DNA of 47,769 bases from Avichristensenella sp031549905 (GTDB lineage: Bacteria > Bacillota > Clostridia > Christensenellales > Aristaeellaceae): assembly GCA_031549905.1 (NCBI GenBank), contig JAVBPC010000066.1, forward strand, positions 1-47,769. The letters are read 5' to 3'. Under the pieces are notes generated by a model that did not search any database, was not told the origin of the DNA, and was given only the letters and a program-made list of their open reading frames with translations. A program made the position numbers and the translations under genes. Position 1 is the stretch's first letter. The number at the start of each line of letters is the position of its first letter. Positions 26,560 through 35,111 of the stretch are shown here, one piece after another.

Positions 26560-27267
26560 ATGATGATCCAAGCGGTATTGTTTGATTTGGGCGGCGTGAT
26601 GGTCGCCCCGCCGACGGGGGACTGGCTGCTGGTGCCTGGCTATGAAGATATTCTGGGCGATGATTTTGCCGAAAAGCTGGGGGATTTCCGCCGCATGCGC
26701 GCGCCGCACCTGCCCTTGCTTCCGGACCTATACTGCGTGGGCGGCGATGATGATGCGGAATACCGCCAGTTCATCGTCTACTTTGACCGCGTGTTTTCCG
26801 AGATGGGCATTCACCTTACCCGTGCGCAGCTGGAGGAGCTTGCATACCGGCAAGTGTTTCGCGATGACCGATACACCTTTTTTGATGATGTGATGCCACA
26901 CCTTCGCAAATGGCACGGCCGGTACAAGCTGGGCATCGTGTCCGATGCGCCGCCATCCACGCGCCGCATTATGCGCACGGCGGGCGTGTTGGCGCTGATG
27001 GACGGGGCGACATTCTCCTGCGATTTTGGGGTGCTGAAGCCCGACCCGCGCATGTACCAATCCACGCTGGACCAGATGGGCGTCCTGCCCGAAAATGCGG
27101 TGTTCATCGATGATCTCTCCGGCAACGTGCGGGGCGCGGTGCAGCATGGTTTGCATGGCATCCAAATGCGGCGGCAGATGCCAGCGCTGTATAAAATGCC
27201 CATGCAGTGGGATGGGCCGGTGGCGCACAGCTTTGCCGAGCTGGATAAAATGCTTGCCGAAATGTAG
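26560..27267 (+). CDS. HAD-superfamily hydrolase (subfamily IA type)
   Basis: A 235-residue cytosolic phosphatase-like protein. Motif I is LFDLGGVMV, motif II is in VSDAPPSTRR, motif III lysine is in GVLKPDPRMYQ and motif IV is FIDDLSGNVRGA. An alpha-helical cap lies between motifs I and II. The FDLGGV start, with glycine at the position after the nucleophile-plus-one, is common in YihX/epoxide-hydrolase-like HADs acting on small sugar phosphates. Two ATG codons (26560, 26563) follow AAAGGAG; the second is better spaced. The substrate cannot be assigned. Confidence 0.88.
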   Translation: MMIQAVLFDLGGVMVAPPTGDWLLVPGYEDILGDDFAEKLGDFRRMRAPHLPLLPDLYCVGGDDDAEYRQFIVYFDRVFSEMGIHLTRAQLEELAYRQVFRDDRYTFFDDVMPHLRKWHGRYKLGIVSDAPPSTRRIMRTAGVLALMDGATFSCDFGVLKPDPRMYQSTLDQMGVLPENAVFIDDLSGNVRGAVQHGLHGIQMRRQMPALYKMPMQWDGPVAHSFAELDKMLAEM

Positions 27268-27301
27268 AGAGTTTTCCCCGCCCGAAAATACCACCTTTCC
27301 T

Positions 27302-27357
27302 GAGGAGACATTTCCCTCCTCGCCTTTCACCCGCATGAACTTTGGTCCATGCGGGTG
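27302..27357 (+). terminator. Two consecutive hairpins after the HAD gene
   Basis: GAGGAG/CTCCTC (27302-27321) and CACCCGCATG/CATGCGGGTG (27328-27357, perfect 10-bp stem) occupy the leader between the HAD gene and the collagen-like gene. There is no T-run, so they may end HAD transcription inefficiently or shape the leader of the next gene. Confidence 0.45.
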
Positions 27358-27441
27358 GCTGCCTTCACCCCTTACCTTCTCCTGGAATACAGTATACCGG
27401 GTATTCGTATGCCCAGTTCCTATGGAAGAAGGAGGAGAAGC

Positions 27442-28212
27442 ATGTATCGAGATCCATCGTCGTTTTCCGGAGGCATCACGCGCTATATTGACGGCCGCCC
27501 GGCGGAACAGCAGATAAACGCGAGCGCGACGCCAATCATCGCCGGGCCTATTGGACCTATGGGCCCCGCAGGGCCTACGGGAGCGCAGGGACCTGCCGGA
27601 CCCAAAGGCGCGACCGGCGCGGCCGGCGCAACTGGCGCGGCGGGTGTGGCAGGCCCGGCCGGGCAGGTGGGTGCGACCGGCGCAACCGGTGCGGCCGGCG
27701 CGGCGGGCCCCGCTGGCGCAACCGGTCCGTCCGGGCGCGCGGTTCTGCCGAACGTACTGAGGTATAACGCCGACAGCGCGGCAACGTACATACGCGGTCA
27801 GTGGGTGATGCTGGATGGGTACCTGTATGTTGCGCTGGAAGACGCACCGGCCGGCACGCCCGGAGATTCCGACGCGTACGCGCTGTTGCAGCTGCAGGGC
27901 GGCATCACCGGCGCGACCGGACCGGAAGGCCCTGCCGGCCCCGCAGGCCCTGAGGGTCCGGCAGGTCCGCAAGGGGAAGCCGGAAAAGCGGGTGCAAAAG
28001 GGGAGGCGGGTCCGCAAGGCGCGGCTGGCCCCGCGGGCCCGGAAGGCGCTACCGGCCCCAAAGGCCCCAAGGGTGCTACCGGCCTGACGCCGGCGTTCGT
28101 CATCGGCACCGTGCGCGCCGCCGCGCCGGGCGAAGCGCCGTCGGTGACCATGAGCGGCAATACATACAACATTATTCTGAACTTCGTGCTGCCCTCGCTC
28201 AGCGTGAAATGA
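27442..28212 (+). CDS. Collagen-like protein with a sugar-binding-like insert
   Basis: A 256-residue protein with two Gly-X-Y stretches: 22 triplets (residues 35-100) and 20 triplets (157-216), rich in GPA, GAT and GPE. Between them, residues 101-156 contain YIRGQWVMLDGYLYVALED, which resembles a small carbohydrate-binding (CBM5/12-like) fold. The C-terminal 40 residues (FVIGTVRAAAPGEAPSVTM then NIILNFVLP) match the trimerising tail common in clostridial and phage collagen-like proteins. There is no signal peptide or membrane helix, so a spore-surface (BclA-like) or phage-fibre-like role is possible. ATG 27442 follows GAAGGAGGAG; the open frame extends 31 codons upstream without need. Confidence 0.85.
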   Translation: MYRDPSSFSGGITRYIDGRPAEQQINASATPIIAGPIGPMGPAGPTGAQGPAGPKGATGAAGATGAAGVAGPAGQVGATGATGAAGAAGPAGATGPSGRAVLPNVLRYNADSAATYIRGQWVMLDGYLYVALEDAPAGTPGDSDAYALLQLQGGITGATGPEGPAGPAGPEGPAGPQGEAGKAGAKGEAGPQGAAGPAGPEGATGPKGPKGATGLTPAFVIGTVRAAAPGEAPSVTMSGNTYNIILNFVLPSLSVK

Positions 28213-28220
28213 ACATTTTT

Positions 28221-28247
28221 GCGGAGGGGCTTGCGCAACCCCTCCGC
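28221..28247 (+). terminator. Hairpin after the collagen-like gene
   Basis: GCGGAGGGG and CCCCTCCGC form a perfect 9-bp stem with a 9-base loop, eight bases after the stop. The tail is only CTCTGTT, so it is likely but not a textbook terminator. Confidence 0.7.
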
Positions 28248-28289
28248 CTCTGTTACCATGCATGCATATCCAAAATGGGAGGCTTCTTC

Positions 28290-29141
28290 TTGAAGCACAA
28301 GCATAAGAAGAAAAAATGTCTGTTCTTGCTGCTGGCGGCGCTGCTGGTGGCAGCTTTCTTTCTGCTGCGCGGGGGACAGGGCCGGGCAGCAAACTATTCA
28401 AGCGAAACGGCCCGCGCGGGGAGTATCTCTGCCTATTACAGCTTTAGCGGGCAGGTAACGGTTAAGGATTTGCAGGCCGTTTCCGCCAAGACGGGCGCCG
28501 TGGTGCGCGATGTATACGTTCGGCTGGATCAGCTGGTGGATGCGGGCGATCCTTTGGTCCGCCTGTCAAACGGCGATATCCTGCGCGCCGCCATTCGGGG
28601 CGAGGTGACGGAGCTGTATGTGGCGGAAGGCGACAGCGTTTCTGCGGGTGCGCAGCTGATGTCTATTGTGAACTTTGACGATCTGCAGGTTGTTGTCAAG
28701 ATTGATGAATACGATATCCGCGCGGTGCAGGCGGGCATGGAGGCGACCGCCACCATCAATGCGCTTAGCATTTCATACGGCGCAAAGATAGAGCACATCA
28801 GCAAGCAGGCGATGGCGTCCGGCGATGTCAACTACTATGAGGCGAAGCTTGCTGCACCGACAAATGAAAATGTGCTGCCGGGCATGAAGGTGGATGTGCG
28901 CGTGTTAAGCCAGCACACGGAAAATGCGGTGCTGATCCCGATGGCGTCGCTGCGGTTTGATTCGTACAACGCGCCGTATGTGTATGTGAAGGATGGCGCG
29001 GGCAAGATCGTGACAAGGCCCGTCGAAGTGGGCATACAGGACGGCACATCGGTAGAGATCACAAGCGGTCTTTCGGCGGGCGAGATGGTGTACAAGCCCG
29101 TCAGCACGAATTTGTTCTCCGTGTTCCGCGGGGTGCGCTAG
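28290..29141 (+). CDS. MacA/HlyD-type adaptor protein of an ABC exporter
   Basis: A 283-residue membrane-anchored adaptor. After a lysine-rich start (KHKHKKKK) a single helix spans about residues 9-26. A lipoyl-like half-motif (AVSAKTGAVVRDVYVRLDQL, VDAGDPLVRL), a second (RGEVTELYVAEGDSVSAGAQL) and a beta-barrel/membrane-proximal domain (VLIPMASLRF) follow; the coiled-coil hairpin of Gram-negative MacA is missing. A TTG start at 28290 is proposed because GGGAGG lies seven bases upstream, whereas ATG 28275 has no ribosome binding site. It links to the MacB-like ATPase and permease that follow with one base between genes. Confidence 0.85.
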   Translation: MKHKHKKKKCLFLLLAALLVAAFFLLRGGQGRAANYSSETARAGSISAYYSFSGQVTVKDLQAVSAKTGAVVRDVYVRLDQLVDAGDPLVRLSNGDILRAAIRGEVTELYVAEGDSVSAGAQLMSIVNFDDLQVVVKIDEYDIRAVQAGMEATATINALSISYGAKIEHISKQAMASGDVNYYEAKLAAPTNENVLPGMKVDVRVLSQHTENAVLIPMASLRFDSYNAPYVYVKDGAGKIVTRPVEVGIQDGTSVEITSGLSAGEMVYKPVSTNLFSVFRGVR

Positions 29142-29142
29142 C

Positions 29143-29844
29143 ATGGCCGGGCAGGGCGGCGCGTTCTTCGCCATGCGGGATATCGTCAAAGTATACCAGA
29201 TGGGGGAGGAAGCCCATCGGGTGCTTCGTGGCATCAACCTGAGCATGGAAGAGAGCGAGTTCCTTTCCATCCTTGGCCCTTCCGGCAGTGGAAAATCCAC
29301 GCTGATGAACATCATCGGCTGCCTGGATACGCCGACCGGCGGCGAATATTGGCTGCACGGCCGGCTGATCGGCGACCTGGATCAGAAAGCCCTGGCCCGC
29401 ATCCGCAGCCGAGAGATTGGGTTCATCTTTCAGTCTTTTCAGCTATTGCCGCGCATGAACGCGCTGCGCAATGTGGAACTGCCACTGATCTATGCGGGGA
29501 TGCCGCAGAAGCAGCGCCTGCGCCGCGCGGCGGAGATGCTGGACCGCGTTGGCCTTGCGGACAAGCATCAGCATTTCCCAAGCCAGCTTTCAGGCGGGCA
29601 ACAGCAGCGCGTGGCGATTGCGCGCGCCCTGGCGACAAATCCAACGCTGCTGCTGGCTGATGAGCCGACGGGCGCGCTGGATCAGAAGACGGGCAAGCAG
29701 GTGCTGGCCCTTTTCCAGGAGATCAACCGCGAGGGGCGCACGGTGATCATGATCACCCACGACCGCGCCATCGCGGCCCATGCGCACCGCATCGTCCGCA
29801 TACTGGACGGAGAGCTGTCCGAAGGGGGGCTGGACGATGCTTAG
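29143..29844 (+). CDS. ABC exporter ATPase, MacB/LolD type
   Basis: A 233-residue ATPase with all catalytic motifs: GPSGSGKSTLMNIIGCLD (Walker A and the following family signature), FQSFQLLPRMNALRNVELPL (Q loop), LSGGQQQRVAIARAL (signature), LLLADEPTGALD (Walker B) and ITHDRAIA (H loop). The CLD.P..G and LLPRMNALRNVELP patterns place it with MacB/LolD/YknY mechanotransmission exporters. It is translationally coupled to the permease (8-bp overlap) and follows the adaptor, making a tripartite-like set similar to B. subtilis YknXYZ. Confidence 0.95.
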   Translation: MAGQGGAFFAMRDIVKVYQMGEEAHRVLRGINLSMEESEFLSILGPSGSGKSTLMNIIGCLDTPTGGEYWLHGRLIGDLDQKALARIRSREIGFIFQSFQLLPRMNALRNVELPLIYAGMPQKQRLRRAAEMLDRVGLADKHQHFPSQLSGGQQQRVAIARALATNPTLLLADEPTGALDQKTGKQVLALFQEINREGRTVIMITHDRAIAAHAHRIVRILDGELSEGGLDDA

Positions 29845-31048
29845 GCGTAGCCTTTCCATGTTCGGCGAGAGCATCCGCATGTCGTGGTCCAACATCACGG
29901 GCAGCAAAATGCGCTCCTTCCTGACGATTCTGGGCGTCATCATCGGCGTCATGGCGATCATTACGCTGATCACCGTGGTGCAGGGGGCCACGCGGGAGAT
30001 TGCGGCGCAGTTTGTATCCCTTGGCACGGGCAAGCTGACTGTTTCCGCGCCGGGCACGGGGCTGAAACGTGGGCTGAATGAACATGATTTGCAGGAATTG
30101 GCTGCGATACCGAACGTTTCCGCAATTTCGCCCAGCGTTTCTTTCCGCACGAATGTGGCTGCCGCGTCCGCACGCGCGGAACAGGTGACCGTCGAAGGCC
30201 GCAACGAGCGCTATTTCTGGCAGGACCCGGAGTTTGTGGCGCGCGGGCGCGAGCTGAACATACTGGATATGCAAGCGCGCAATACCGTGTGCCTGATCGA
30301 TCAGACGCTGATTGACAAGCTGTTTTTCGCGGAGGACCCGCTTGGGCAAACTGTGTACGTCAAGGGGATGGCGTACACGGTGGTGGGCATCATTTCAGAT
30401 GCCAGCGAGAGCGACCTGATGACCCAGTCGCGCGGGCGCAGCCGCCGGGGCAGGCTGGTGATCCCGTACACCAGCGCGATGCGCATGACGGCTACGGGCC
30501 TGATCACATCGCTGGAGCTGCTGATTGACGATACGGATGCCACCCAGCAGGTAATAGAGGACGCGGAGCGCGTGCTGGGCGAGATATTCAACTACAAGGA
30601 TAACAGCTATTCCATTATCAACATGGAAAGCCTGCAGGAAACCATGGATACGATGATCGGACTGATGACATCTCTGCTTGCGGGCATCGCATCCATCGCG
30701 TTGCTGGTGGGGGGCATCGGCATCATGAACATGATGCTTGTGTCCGTCAGCGAGCGAACGACCGAGATTGGCCTTCGAAAGGCACTGGGTGCGGAACCCG
30801 GGCAGATCCAGCTGCAATTTCTGATCGAATCGTTCATGCTGTCCATTCTGGGCGGCATATTGGGGATGCTGACAGGGCTTGGGCTGTCGATGGCCGCTTG
30901 CGCCATCATGGGCATCGCGTTTCATTTTTACCCGTCTGCGGTGGTGCTGGCGGTGGGGTTCTCAGCTGCGGTGGGGATCATCTTTGGCTGGGCCCCGGCG
31001 CGCAAGGCAAGCAATTTAAACCCAATCGACGCGCTTAGAAGCATGTGA
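29837..31048 (+). CDS. MacB/YknZ-like ABC permease
   Basis: A 403-residue permease. One helix near the N-terminus (FLTILGVIIGVMAIITLITVV), an extracytoplasmic MacB_PCD domain of about 220 residues, then three helices in the FtsX-type C-terminal block, with GGIGIMNMMLVSVSERTTEIGLRKALGA cut by the family's usual coupling helix. This is the four-helix topology of type VII mechanotransmission exporters. Start ATG 29837 lies inside the ATPase gene behind GGGGGG. Substrates in Firmicutes include antimicrobial and toxic peptides (YknWXYZ and SdpC); here unknown. Confidence 0.93.
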   Translation: MLRRSLSMFGESIRMSWSNITGSKMRSFLTILGVIIGVMAIITLITVVQGATREIAAQFVSLGTGKLTVSAPGTGLKRGLNEHDLQELAAIPNVSAISPSVSFRTNVAAASARAEQVTVEGRNERYFWQDPEFVARGRELNILDMQARNTVCLIDQTLIDKLFFAEDPLGQTVYVKGMAYTVVGIISDASESDLMTQSRGRSRRGRLVIPYTSAMRMTATGLITSLELLIDDTDATQQVIEDAERVLGEIFNYKDNSYSIINMESLQETMDTMIGLMTSLLAGIASIALLVGGIGIMNMMLVSVSERTTEIGLRKALGAEPGQIQLQFLIESFMLSILGGILGMLTGLGLSMAACAIMGIAFHFYPSAVVLAVGFSAAVGIIFGWAPARKASNLNPIDALRSM

Positions 31049-31081
31049 AGATCAATCCGGGTGAAGAAAGGCGGCGTCATC

Positions 31082-32158
31082 ATGCGCAAAGAGGTTTCCA
31101 TTTTGGTGGCAATTTTGCTGCTCATCCTGCCGGTTTTGGCGATTGCGGAGGATACTTCCGCGCCGAAAACCGGCGGCATGATCCTGACCGGCAAGGTTGA
31201 AGCGCACGATACCCTGACGGTGACGGCGCCGTTTGGCGGCGTGGCGTTGGATCATGCGCTGAAGGCCGGCGAGCGCGTTTCTGCCGGAGACACGCTGTTT
31301 GTGCTGGATACTGCGAAAATCCTGGCCCCATGCGATGGGGTGATTACGGGCGTGTTTGCGCAGATAGGGGACAGTGCGCAGTTTGTGCAGAGCCGCTACG
31401 GCGGGCTGTGCTTCATGGAGCCGACTGTGGGCCTTGCGGTGCAGTCGAACACGGCGCAGGGGTATGACAGCGCGGAGAACCGGCTGCTGCACATCGGCCA
31501 GACGGTGTACCTGCGCAGCACGAACAGCGCGCATGACGGCACGGGGCGGATCACGGCCATCAGCGGCGAGGCGTACAGCGTGGAGGTGCTATCCGGCACG
31601 CTGCAGCTGCGCGACAGCGTGACCCTGTACCGCGACGCCGCGTTTTCTCCCGACACGCGGATAGGTCGCGGCACGGTTGCGCGCGTGAACCCGATCTCGG
31701 TAACGGGCGACGGCATCGTGTTTTCCATCTTGGCGAAGGATGGGGCAAAGGTCTCCCGTGGCGATGTGCTGTTTGAGACGGTTAGCGGCGTCGCGGACCC
31801 GATGGCGGCAATGTCGCCCGAGGTGGCGGCGCCGGTCGACGGCATCGTGGCGGGCGTTTCCGTTTCGGGCGGGCAGACAGTGCAGAAAGGGCAGGCCGTG
31901 GCCACGCTGTACACGCTGTCTATGCTGCGCCTGGTTAGCACCGTCAGCGAACTGGACATTGGCAAGGTGCGGGTGGGGGATGCTGTGCGCATCGAGCTGG
32001 ATGCGCTGCCCGACACCGCGTACGCGGGTGAAATCGTGCAGATTTCAAGCATCGGCACCGTTTCCGATCAGTATACCCAGTACGCCGTGTACATCGATTT
32101 TGTGCCGGATGGCGATGTGCGGCTTGGCATGAGCGGGGCTGCATATCCGGTGAATTGA
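31082..32158 (+). CDS. Second HlyD/MacA-like secreted adaptor
   Basis: A 358-residue protein with a signal peptide (residues 1-22, ending AIA before EDT) and repeated lipoyl-like segments: VTAPFGGVALDHALKAGERVSAGDTL, LAPCDGVITGVFAQIGDSAQF and AAPVDGIVAGVSVSGGQTVQKG, each with the G-D/G-Q turn of biotinyl-lipoyl domains. A barrel region (IGKVRVGDAVRIELDAL) and a C-terminal GMSGAAYPVN end follow. Unlike the first adaptor it seems to be cleaved rather than anchored. ATG 31082 has AAAGGCGG in front; GTG 31061 is an alternative. It belongs to the same operon as the MacB-like pair. Confidence 0.78.
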   Translation: MRKEVSILVAILLLILPVLAIAEDTSAPKTGGMILTGKVEAHDTLTVTAPFGGVALDHALKAGERVSAGDTLFVLDTAKILAPCDGVITGVFAQIGDSAQFVQSRYGGLCFMEPTVGLAVQSNTAQGYDSAENRLLHIGQTVYLRSTNSAHDGTGRITAISGEAYSVEVLSGTLQLRDSVTLYRDAAFSPDTRIGRGTVARVNPISVTGDGIVFSILAKDGAKVSRGDVLFETVSGVADPMAAMSPEVAAPVDGIVAGVSVSGGQTVQKGQAVATLYTLSMLRLVSTVSELDIGKVRVGDAVRIELDALPDTAYAGEIVQISSIGTVSDQYTQYAVYIDFVPDGDVRLGMSGAAYPVN

Positions 32159-32227
32159 AATCGAATGGAACAAAATGGCCTTTTGTTCCGCCTTATGTTG
32201 GTTGGATTCAGATACAGGAGGCCACGC

Positions 32228-33202
32228 ATGGAAAAGATATCATTTATCAGGGATGAACTTTCGGTTTCGCCATTATGCCTTGGTACGGCGTCGTTTGGCA
32301 CGGGCCTTTCGCGCAAGGATGCGTTTGCGCAGCTTGACGCGTTTGCCAGCGGGGGCGGCAACTTTATCGATACGGCGCATGTGTACGGCGACTGGGGCGA
32401 CGAAGGCCCTGCGCTGAGCGAAAGGATCATTGGGAAGTGGTTTGCATCATCCGGGATGCGCAAGCAGATTGTGCTTTCCACGAAGGGCGCGCATCCGCGC
32501 ATGTCTATGATGGGAGAGCCGCGCGTTACGCCTGAAGCGATTGAGCAGGATGTTGCGGAAAGCCTGGAAGCGCTGGGCACAGATTACATCGACCTGTATT
32601 TTTTGCACCGCGATGACCCGGCGGTGCCCGTGGAGGCGCTGCTTTCCTGCCTGGAAAAGCTGCGCACCTCCGGCCAGATCCGCCGTTACGGCTGTTCCAA
32701 TTGGACGCTGGAGCGCATCACGGAGGCGGAAGAGGCGGCCCGCGAGCATGGGTATGAAGGGTTCCTCTGCAACCAGGCGATGTGGAGCCTTGCGGATATC
32801 AACCGCGCGGCAATCGGCGACCATACGCTGGTTTCCATGCACCGCGCGATGTATCGGCATCATCTGACCACAGGGCTTTCGGCGATGGCGTATTCATCGC
32901 TTGCAAGCGGTTACTTTATGCGCCGGGCGCAGCGCGTCCCGCTGCCGGAAGCGATGATCGGCAAATACCGCAATGAATCAAACGAGGCGCTGTACCGGCT
33001 GATGGATGACGCGAATGATATCGGGTTTACGCCGCTGGATCTTTGCCTGCGATACATTGTGCAGCAGCCGTTCCCGGCGGTGCCGATCGCGGCGTTTGGC
33101 AGCGTGGCGCACCTGGAAGAGGCGATGATGTCTTGCAGACGGCAGCTTCCGCCGCAGATGATGGAAGCGATTTCCGAGATCAAGCGCTTTATCTACTGTT
33201 AA
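32228..33202 (+). CDS. Aldo/keto reductase
   Basis: A 324-residue cytosolic TIM-barrel oxidoreductase using NAD(P)H. The catalytic tetrad can be read as Asp and Tyr in NFIDTAHVYGDW, Lys in VLSTKGAHPR and His in LYFLHRDDP. The N-terminal SPLCLGTASFG and IRRYGCSNWT are family-typical. ATG 32228 is chosen for CAGGAGG just upstream. It leads a same-strand group with asparaginase, psuK and psuG, 37 bp before the asparaginase start. A sugar or sugar-derivative substrate is likely but unproven. Confidence 0.9.
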   Translation: MEKISFIRDELSVSPLCLGTASFGTGLSRKDAFAQLDAFASGGGNFIDTAHVYGDWGDEGPALSERIIGKWFASSGMRKQIVLSTKGAHPRMSMMGEPRVTPEAIEQDVAESLEALGTDYIDLYFLHRDDPAVPVEALLSCLEKLRTSGQIRRYGCSNWTLERITEAEEAAREHGYEGFLCNQAMWSLADINRAAIGDHTLVSMHRAMYRHHLTTGLSAMAYSSLASGYFMRRAQRVPLPEAMIGKYRNESNEALYRLMDDANDIGFTPLDLCLRYIVQQPFPAVPIAAFGSVAHLEEAMMSCRRQLPPQMMEAISEIKRFIYC

Positions 33203-33239
33203 ATCAGGGAAACCAGCCTACAACAAAAGGAGCCTGACA

Positions 33240-34229
33240 ATGCAAGGCAAACGAATCCATGTGCTGGCGACGGGCGGCACCATCGCGGGGGTTGGCGTGG
33301 AAGGCGCGACGGGCGGGTATGCCTCCGGCGTGCTGTCGGTGGATGCGCTGCTTTCCGGCGTGCCCAAGCTGGATACGCTGGCGCGGGTCACCGGCGAACA
33401 GTATGCAAACCTCAACAGCGATGACATCACCACCGATATCTGGCTGTCGATGGCGGCGCACCTGAACGCGCTGGCCAAAGATGATGCGTATGACGGATTT
33501 GTCATTACGCACGGCACCGATACACTGGAGGAATCGGCGTACTTCTTCCACCTGGCGCTGAAAACGGACAAGCCGGTCATCCTGACTGGCGCGATGCGCC
33601 CGGCCACCGCTACAAGCCCGGATGGCCCGCTGAACCTGTACCAATCCATTGCGCTGGCGGCGTCAGATGCGGCACGCGGCCAGGGCGTGCTGGTTCTGTT
33701 CAGCGAGGGCATCTACAGCGCGCGCGATGTCAGAAAGGGCAACACGTTCCGCACGCACGCGATCACCGGGGGCGATTCCGGTGCGATCGGGCTGATGCGG
33801 GATGAGGTGCCGCTGCTGTACCATACATCCACAAAACGGCATACCGTTGCCACGGAGTTTGACATGACTGGCAAAGCGGTGCTGCCGAATGTGGCGATAG
33901 CGCATTTTCATGTGGATGCGCGGCCCGAAATATTGGATGCGATGGCCGCCTCGCATGACGGGCTGGTTGTGGCGGGGGCGGGCGACGGGATTGTCAGCCT
34001 GCGCTGGGAGATGCGCATGCGCGCGCTTTGCCGCGAAGGGTTCCCCATCGTGCGCGCCACGCGCGTGCCGGACGGTGCGGTATTTCGCGGCGCGGGCATG
34101 CCGGATGACGACATCGGCACCATCGCAGCAGGTACGCTGTCGCCCGAAAAGGCGCGGGTGCTGCTGATGCTTGCGCTGGCAACGACAAAGGACCCGCGCG
34201 CCATCCAGCGCATGTTTGATTGGTATTGA
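33240..34229 (+). CDS. L-asparaginase
   Basis: A 329-residue amidohydrolase converting asparagine to aspartate and ammonia. The two active-site threonines lie in LATGGTIAG (Thr14) and VITHGTDTLEESAYF, the latter with the conserved aspartate; the lysine of the second triad is in ARDVRKGNTFRTH. SPDGPLNL is also family-typical. No signal peptide is present, so it is cytosolic. AAAAGGAGCC precedes the start. Sequence alone does not separate type I from type II kinetics; length and motif spelling resemble bacterial type II enzymes. Confidence 0.94.
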   Translation: MQGKRIHVLATGGTIAGVGVEGATGGYASGVLSVDALLSGVPKLDTLARVTGEQYANLNSDDITTDIWLSMAAHLNALAKDDAYDGFVITHGTDTLEESAYFFHLALKTDKPVILTGAMRPATATSPDGPLNLYQSIALAASDAARGQGVLVLFSEGIYSARDVRKGNTFRTHAITGGDSGAIGLMRDEVPLLYHTSTKRHTVATEFDMTGKAVLPNVAIAHFHVDARPEILDAMAASHDGLVVAGAGDGIVSLRWEMRMRALCREGFPIVRATRVPDGAVFRGAGMPDDDIGTIAAGTLSPEKARVLLMLALATTKDPRAIQRMFDWY

Positions 34230-34247
34230 AAACGATGGGTAGCAAGC

Positions 34248-35111
34248 ATGAAAAGTAAAGCGCAGGTGTATGTTGTTGGCGCGCTGAACCTGGATGTCTG
34301 CGGTGTGCCGGAGGGCATGCTTGCCCCGCGCGATTCGTCGCCGGGGCGCGTGAGCCTTGGCGCGGGCGGCGTGGGGCACAACATTGCGCGGCATTTGGCG
34401 GCGGCGGGGGCGCCGGTGCAGCTTGTGACGGTGCTTGGCGATGATATGACCGCTGATCTGCTTGCGCGCATGTGCCAAGATGAGAAGATCGGCCTGATGC
34501 ATGCGGTGCGCGTGTCCGGGTCTTCCGGCACATATTTGTCACTACATGATGCGGATGGCGACATGGCGGCCGCTGTCTGCGATACCGCCGCGCTGGAAGG
34601 GCTTACGCCCGCGCTGCTGGAACCCGCGCTGGCGCGGATGGCAGACGCGCCGCTGGTGGTTGTGGACGCGAACCTGCCGCAGGCGGTTCTGGAAGCGTTG
34701 GTGGCGACTATTACCGCCCCTATGCTGCTGGACCCCGTGAGCGGGGCAAAGGCAGAGCGGGCGCGTGGGATTATCGGGCGCTTTGCGGCGGTCAAACCAA
34801 ACCTGCTGGAGGCGGAACGGCTGACCGGCGAGGCGGATCCGGCGCGCGCGTGCGATTGGCTGCTGGACAAGGGCGTGGGGCGCGTGTTTATCTCCATGGG
34901 CGCGGAGGGCGTCTATTATGCGGACGCTGCGGGGCAAGGGCATGTGCCTGCCCCGCACGTTCGGCTGCGCAACTGCACCGGTGCGGGCGATGCGATGACG
35001 GCGGGCATTGCGCTGGCGCTGATGAAGGGATTGCCGGTTCGGGCGTGCGCCGGGGAAGGCATCCGGTTTGCTACAGAACAACTGATACTGCAAGGGGGCG
35101 TATTGTTATGA
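34248..35111 (+). CDS. psuK: Pseudouridine kinase (PfkB family)
   Basis: A 287-residue PfkB/ribokinase-family kinase. It starts VYVVGALNLDVCG, has GAGGVGHNIARHLAAAGAPV (substrate-binding di-glycine region) and the catalytic anion-hole motif NCTGAGDAMTAGIALAL. PfkB signatures alone do not give the substrate; pseudouridine is assigned because the gene overlaps psuG by four bases (ATGA), the standard psuK-psuG arrangement. PsuK makes pseudouridine 5'-phosphate from RNA turnover for PsuG. Confidence 0.88.
   Translation: MKSKAQVYVVGALNLDVCGVPEGMLAPRDSSPGRVSLGAGGVGHNIARHLAAAGAPVQLVTVLGDDMTADLLARMCQDEKIGLMHAVRVSGSSGTYLSLHDADGDMAAAVCDTAALEGLTPALLEPALARMADAPLVVVDANLPQAVLEALVATITAPMLLDPVSGAKAERARGIIGRFAAVKPNLLEAERLTGEADPARACDWLLDKGVGRVFISMGAEGVYYADAAGQGHVPAPHVRLRNCTGAGDAMTAGIALALMKGLPVRACAGEGIRFATEQLILQGGVLL

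Noticed and set aside
27268..27441. Riboswitch before the collagen-like gene
   Set aside because: Two hairpins are present, but no conserved aptamer core of any class I know could be matched.
27544..28090. Possible CRISPR or tandem-repeat array
   Set aside because: The periodicity is 9 bp and codes for Gly-X-Y triplets; there are no spacers or constant repeats.
26728..28401. 557-residue minus-strand frame across the HAD and collagen-like genes
   Set aside because: Shadow of two supported genes; its Arg/Gly-rich composition comes from the Gly-X-Y repeats read backwards.
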